DNA from: Taxillus chinensis
Lineage: Eukaryota > Streptophyta > Magnoliopsida > Santalales > Loranthaceae
Length of the DNA stretch: 64,000 nucleotides
Reading direction: 5' to 3'
Assembly: GCA_023512835.1 (NCBI GenBank)
Contig: CM042087.1
Location: forward strand, 5,276,550-5,340,549
Below, piece by piece: positions 62,479 through 64,000 of the stretch; within the stretch, counting starts at the first letter, position 1, and each line of letters starts with the position of its first letter. The notes under the pieces were generated by a model that worked only from the letters and a program-made list of their open reading frames with translations, was not told the origin of the DNA and ran no database searches. The position numbers and the translations under genes were made by a program.

Positions 62479-63133
62479 CTACAACACTTTAGAGAGTTAG
62501 GTCTAGAACTAGGATTAGGAGGTTGTTTTTTGTACTGTTGTATATATTTAACTATCGTGCTAAGTTGTTTTTTTTTTCTAGACAAAATTGTGATTTACTT
62601 ATTTTTTAACAATTGTCGTTTATCTTTAAACTATGATTTGTTTATACGCTTTAACTACCATGACAGTTGTGATTTACTGCTTTCCATCCTTGTTGCATTC
62701 ATGCATAACCCTATACCCGGGTTTAGCACAATTTAGGTTAGCGAGGTTCAGTATGGTCCCCAGCGCGTTGATCATTATCCGCAATGGGGCCTCAGACTCC
62801 TCACTCAAGCTTGAGGTTCTTTTAAGGCACGTCCTTTTAAGATCCCCCTCCGGTAAATCCCATGGTGTACGAAGCCCTCTATTGAGGAAGTTTGGGAACC
62901 AACGAATAAGATAGGTGCAGCAATAGAAGCCCATCAGGGGCATTGACCCACATTTTGTTTGCTCATTCCATGCCATGCTAACCTTTGTTTTCTAGGGTAG
63001 TCCTTAAGTCATCCCCTGCACATATTAGCTTTTTTTTACTATTGGTTTATTCTTTATCCTGTCTGACTGCCTTGATATATATTAACCTATCATCCTAACC
63101 TGTCATCATGCATAACACGACATTCATATAGGC
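62479..63133 (+). other. Second leader of element C
   Basis: Close copy of 50406-51054. No gene. Confidence 0.8.
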
Positions 63134-64000
63134 ATGACAACTTTCAGTCATCTCCTAAAAGGCCCCCAGGACAAGGAGGCTGTCGCAGTGGTGGCCCAAG
63201 TATCTGGAGACATTCAACTTCACCTTGGAGATTTTCCGCTAGGAGAAGTCCACAAGGCGGAACATGTTATCATAGAAGATCAGCTGGACTACACTAAGGA
63301 GGTATAGACAATATGGAGGTAGTGGTCAGACGAAAGGAAAAGCATATACATACAACAGTTTGGGGATTTGCTCCATGTGACCGAGATACTAGCCGATAAG
63401 GATATGCTTGGGGCAGCCATATATTTCTGGGAGCCTCGACGGCGGTGCTTTGACTTCAACGGCATAGATCTTGTTCCCACAATAGAAGAATACAGAAGAT
63501 TATTGGATATCCCCGTGGAAAACAAAATGAAGATCTATCTACCGGAGCCCAGAAGATCATGTCGAAGGGCCTTCGCTGAGATAATGGGAAAGCCAGTATG
63601 GGACTCACCGGCGGTCACAACCTATGGTGGGCGGGAATATCTTCCATGGGCAACAATCAAAGAAATAATACAAACCGCAACAGAAGCAGGGGCACACAAA
63701 CTGCTTACACTAGCTATATATGGGCTAGTCATTTTCCTGAGGATACCGGCCCACATCGATGGAGCAATTGTAGATTTAGTCCAGAAGGTGCTCAAAGGAT
63801 GTGACCCTACTCCTGCTATCTTGGCTGAAACCATTCGATCTCTTACTTATCTGAGGAGTAAAGGCTCGGGACAGTTCATGGGGTGCCTACCTCTCCTATG
63901 TACTTGGTTGCAAGGTCATTTCACCTGTAGTGTTCATCGTTTTCCTGCTATTTATCAAGTACCAGCCACAACACTACTAGATATTCTGCTCAGCAAGTGG
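63134..64000 (+). pseudogene. Second copy of element C ORF1, cut by window
   Basis: Begins MTTFSHLLKGPQDKEAV, close to the copy at 51055. A TAG at 63305-63307 replaces a Gln codon of the first copy (CAG). After it the frame is open to the window end and passes the place where the first copy has TAG (51592) with CAA. So each copy carries a stop the other lacks, and the common ancestor probably had an intact ORF here. Confidence 0.82.

Larger units (their letters stand above)
47424..64000 (+). mobile_element. Element C: Ty3/Gypsy of Tat/Ogre type, LTR-internal-LTR-internal
   Basis: LTR 47424-50385, internal 50386-59574, LTR 59575-62458, then a second PBS and a second ORF1 that runs off the window. 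Tat/Ogre type is shown by an ORF upstream of gag, a PBS of the TGGCGACTCTGCTGGG kind, dual RNase H (the second with a WFDGAS motif) and a long LTR. It interrupts element A gag after TCTCC (47419-47423). The right end of the array is not visible, so no TSD can be tested. Confidence 0.85.

Overview
The window is plant nuclear DNA, almost certainly from an angiosperm and probably a dicot (the latter is a weak inference). It shows no convincing host gene. Essentially all 64 kb belongs to LTR retrotransposons nested inside one another, mostly decayed by stop codons, frameshifts and deletions. Lineages were assigned by reading domain order and motifs; no database search was possible.

Layout. (1) 1-7732: a plus-strand Ty3/Gypsy chromovirus of Tekay/Del type (Tekay-1): end of the 5' LTR, PBS, broken gag-pol with a chromodomain-like tail, PPT and complete 3' LTR. 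(2) 7733-47423: an old minus-strand Ty1/Copia element of SIRE/Maximus type (element A), cut by everything between its pieces. Visible parts of A are the start of an extra post-pol ORF (7733-7988), a spacer, RT-RNase H (10919-12416), then integrase, protease and gag (43799-47423). (3) 12417-43798: a second SIRE-type element on the minus strand (element B), inserted in the RT region of A with near-perfect flanks GGAAT/GGAAA. B has both LTRs (12417-13523 and 42552-43798), gag, integrase, RT-RNase H and a long post-pol ORF (13667-16466) whose C-terminus looks like a Ulp1/C48 cysteine protease with its catalytic Cys replaced by Tyr. (4) B is itself split three times: by a composite insertion at 18831-26590 (TSD ATATG), a 3.36-kb solo LTR at 28549-31907 (TSD GTATA), and a minus-strand Tekay element (Tekay-3, same family as Tekay-1) at 32309 to about 40113. 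The composite holds a 3' LTR of an Athila/Tat-type Gypsy element, a rearranged minus-strand Tekay element (Tekay-2), and a short TRIM-like LTR inside Tekay-2. (5) 47424-64000: a plus-strand Ty3/Gypsy element of the Tat/Ogre type (element C) inserted in the gag of A. It is arranged LTR-internal-LTR-internal and runs off the right edge. It has an upstream ORF1, gag, RT without a protease, two RNase H domains and integrase.

Nesting order inferred from who interrupts whom: A first; Tekay-1, B and C into A; the composite, the solo LTR and Tekay-3 into B; Tekay-2 apparently within the composite; the TRIM-like LTR into Tekay-2. None of the elements looks autonomous as read here.

Points of greatest interest: the C48-like post-pol ORF in a SIRE-type Copia element, whose first part is also present in sister element A; repeated hairpin-forming pairs of CACGTG boxes in the U3 of several different LTR families, with arms that differ between pairs but stay complementary within each pair; a Tat-type gag-RT ORF that has cleanly lost the protease; and several signs of assembly or consensus error (long poly-G tracts, deletion-only micro-indels in Tekay-3, about 200-bp duplications on both sides of two inserted LTR pieces).
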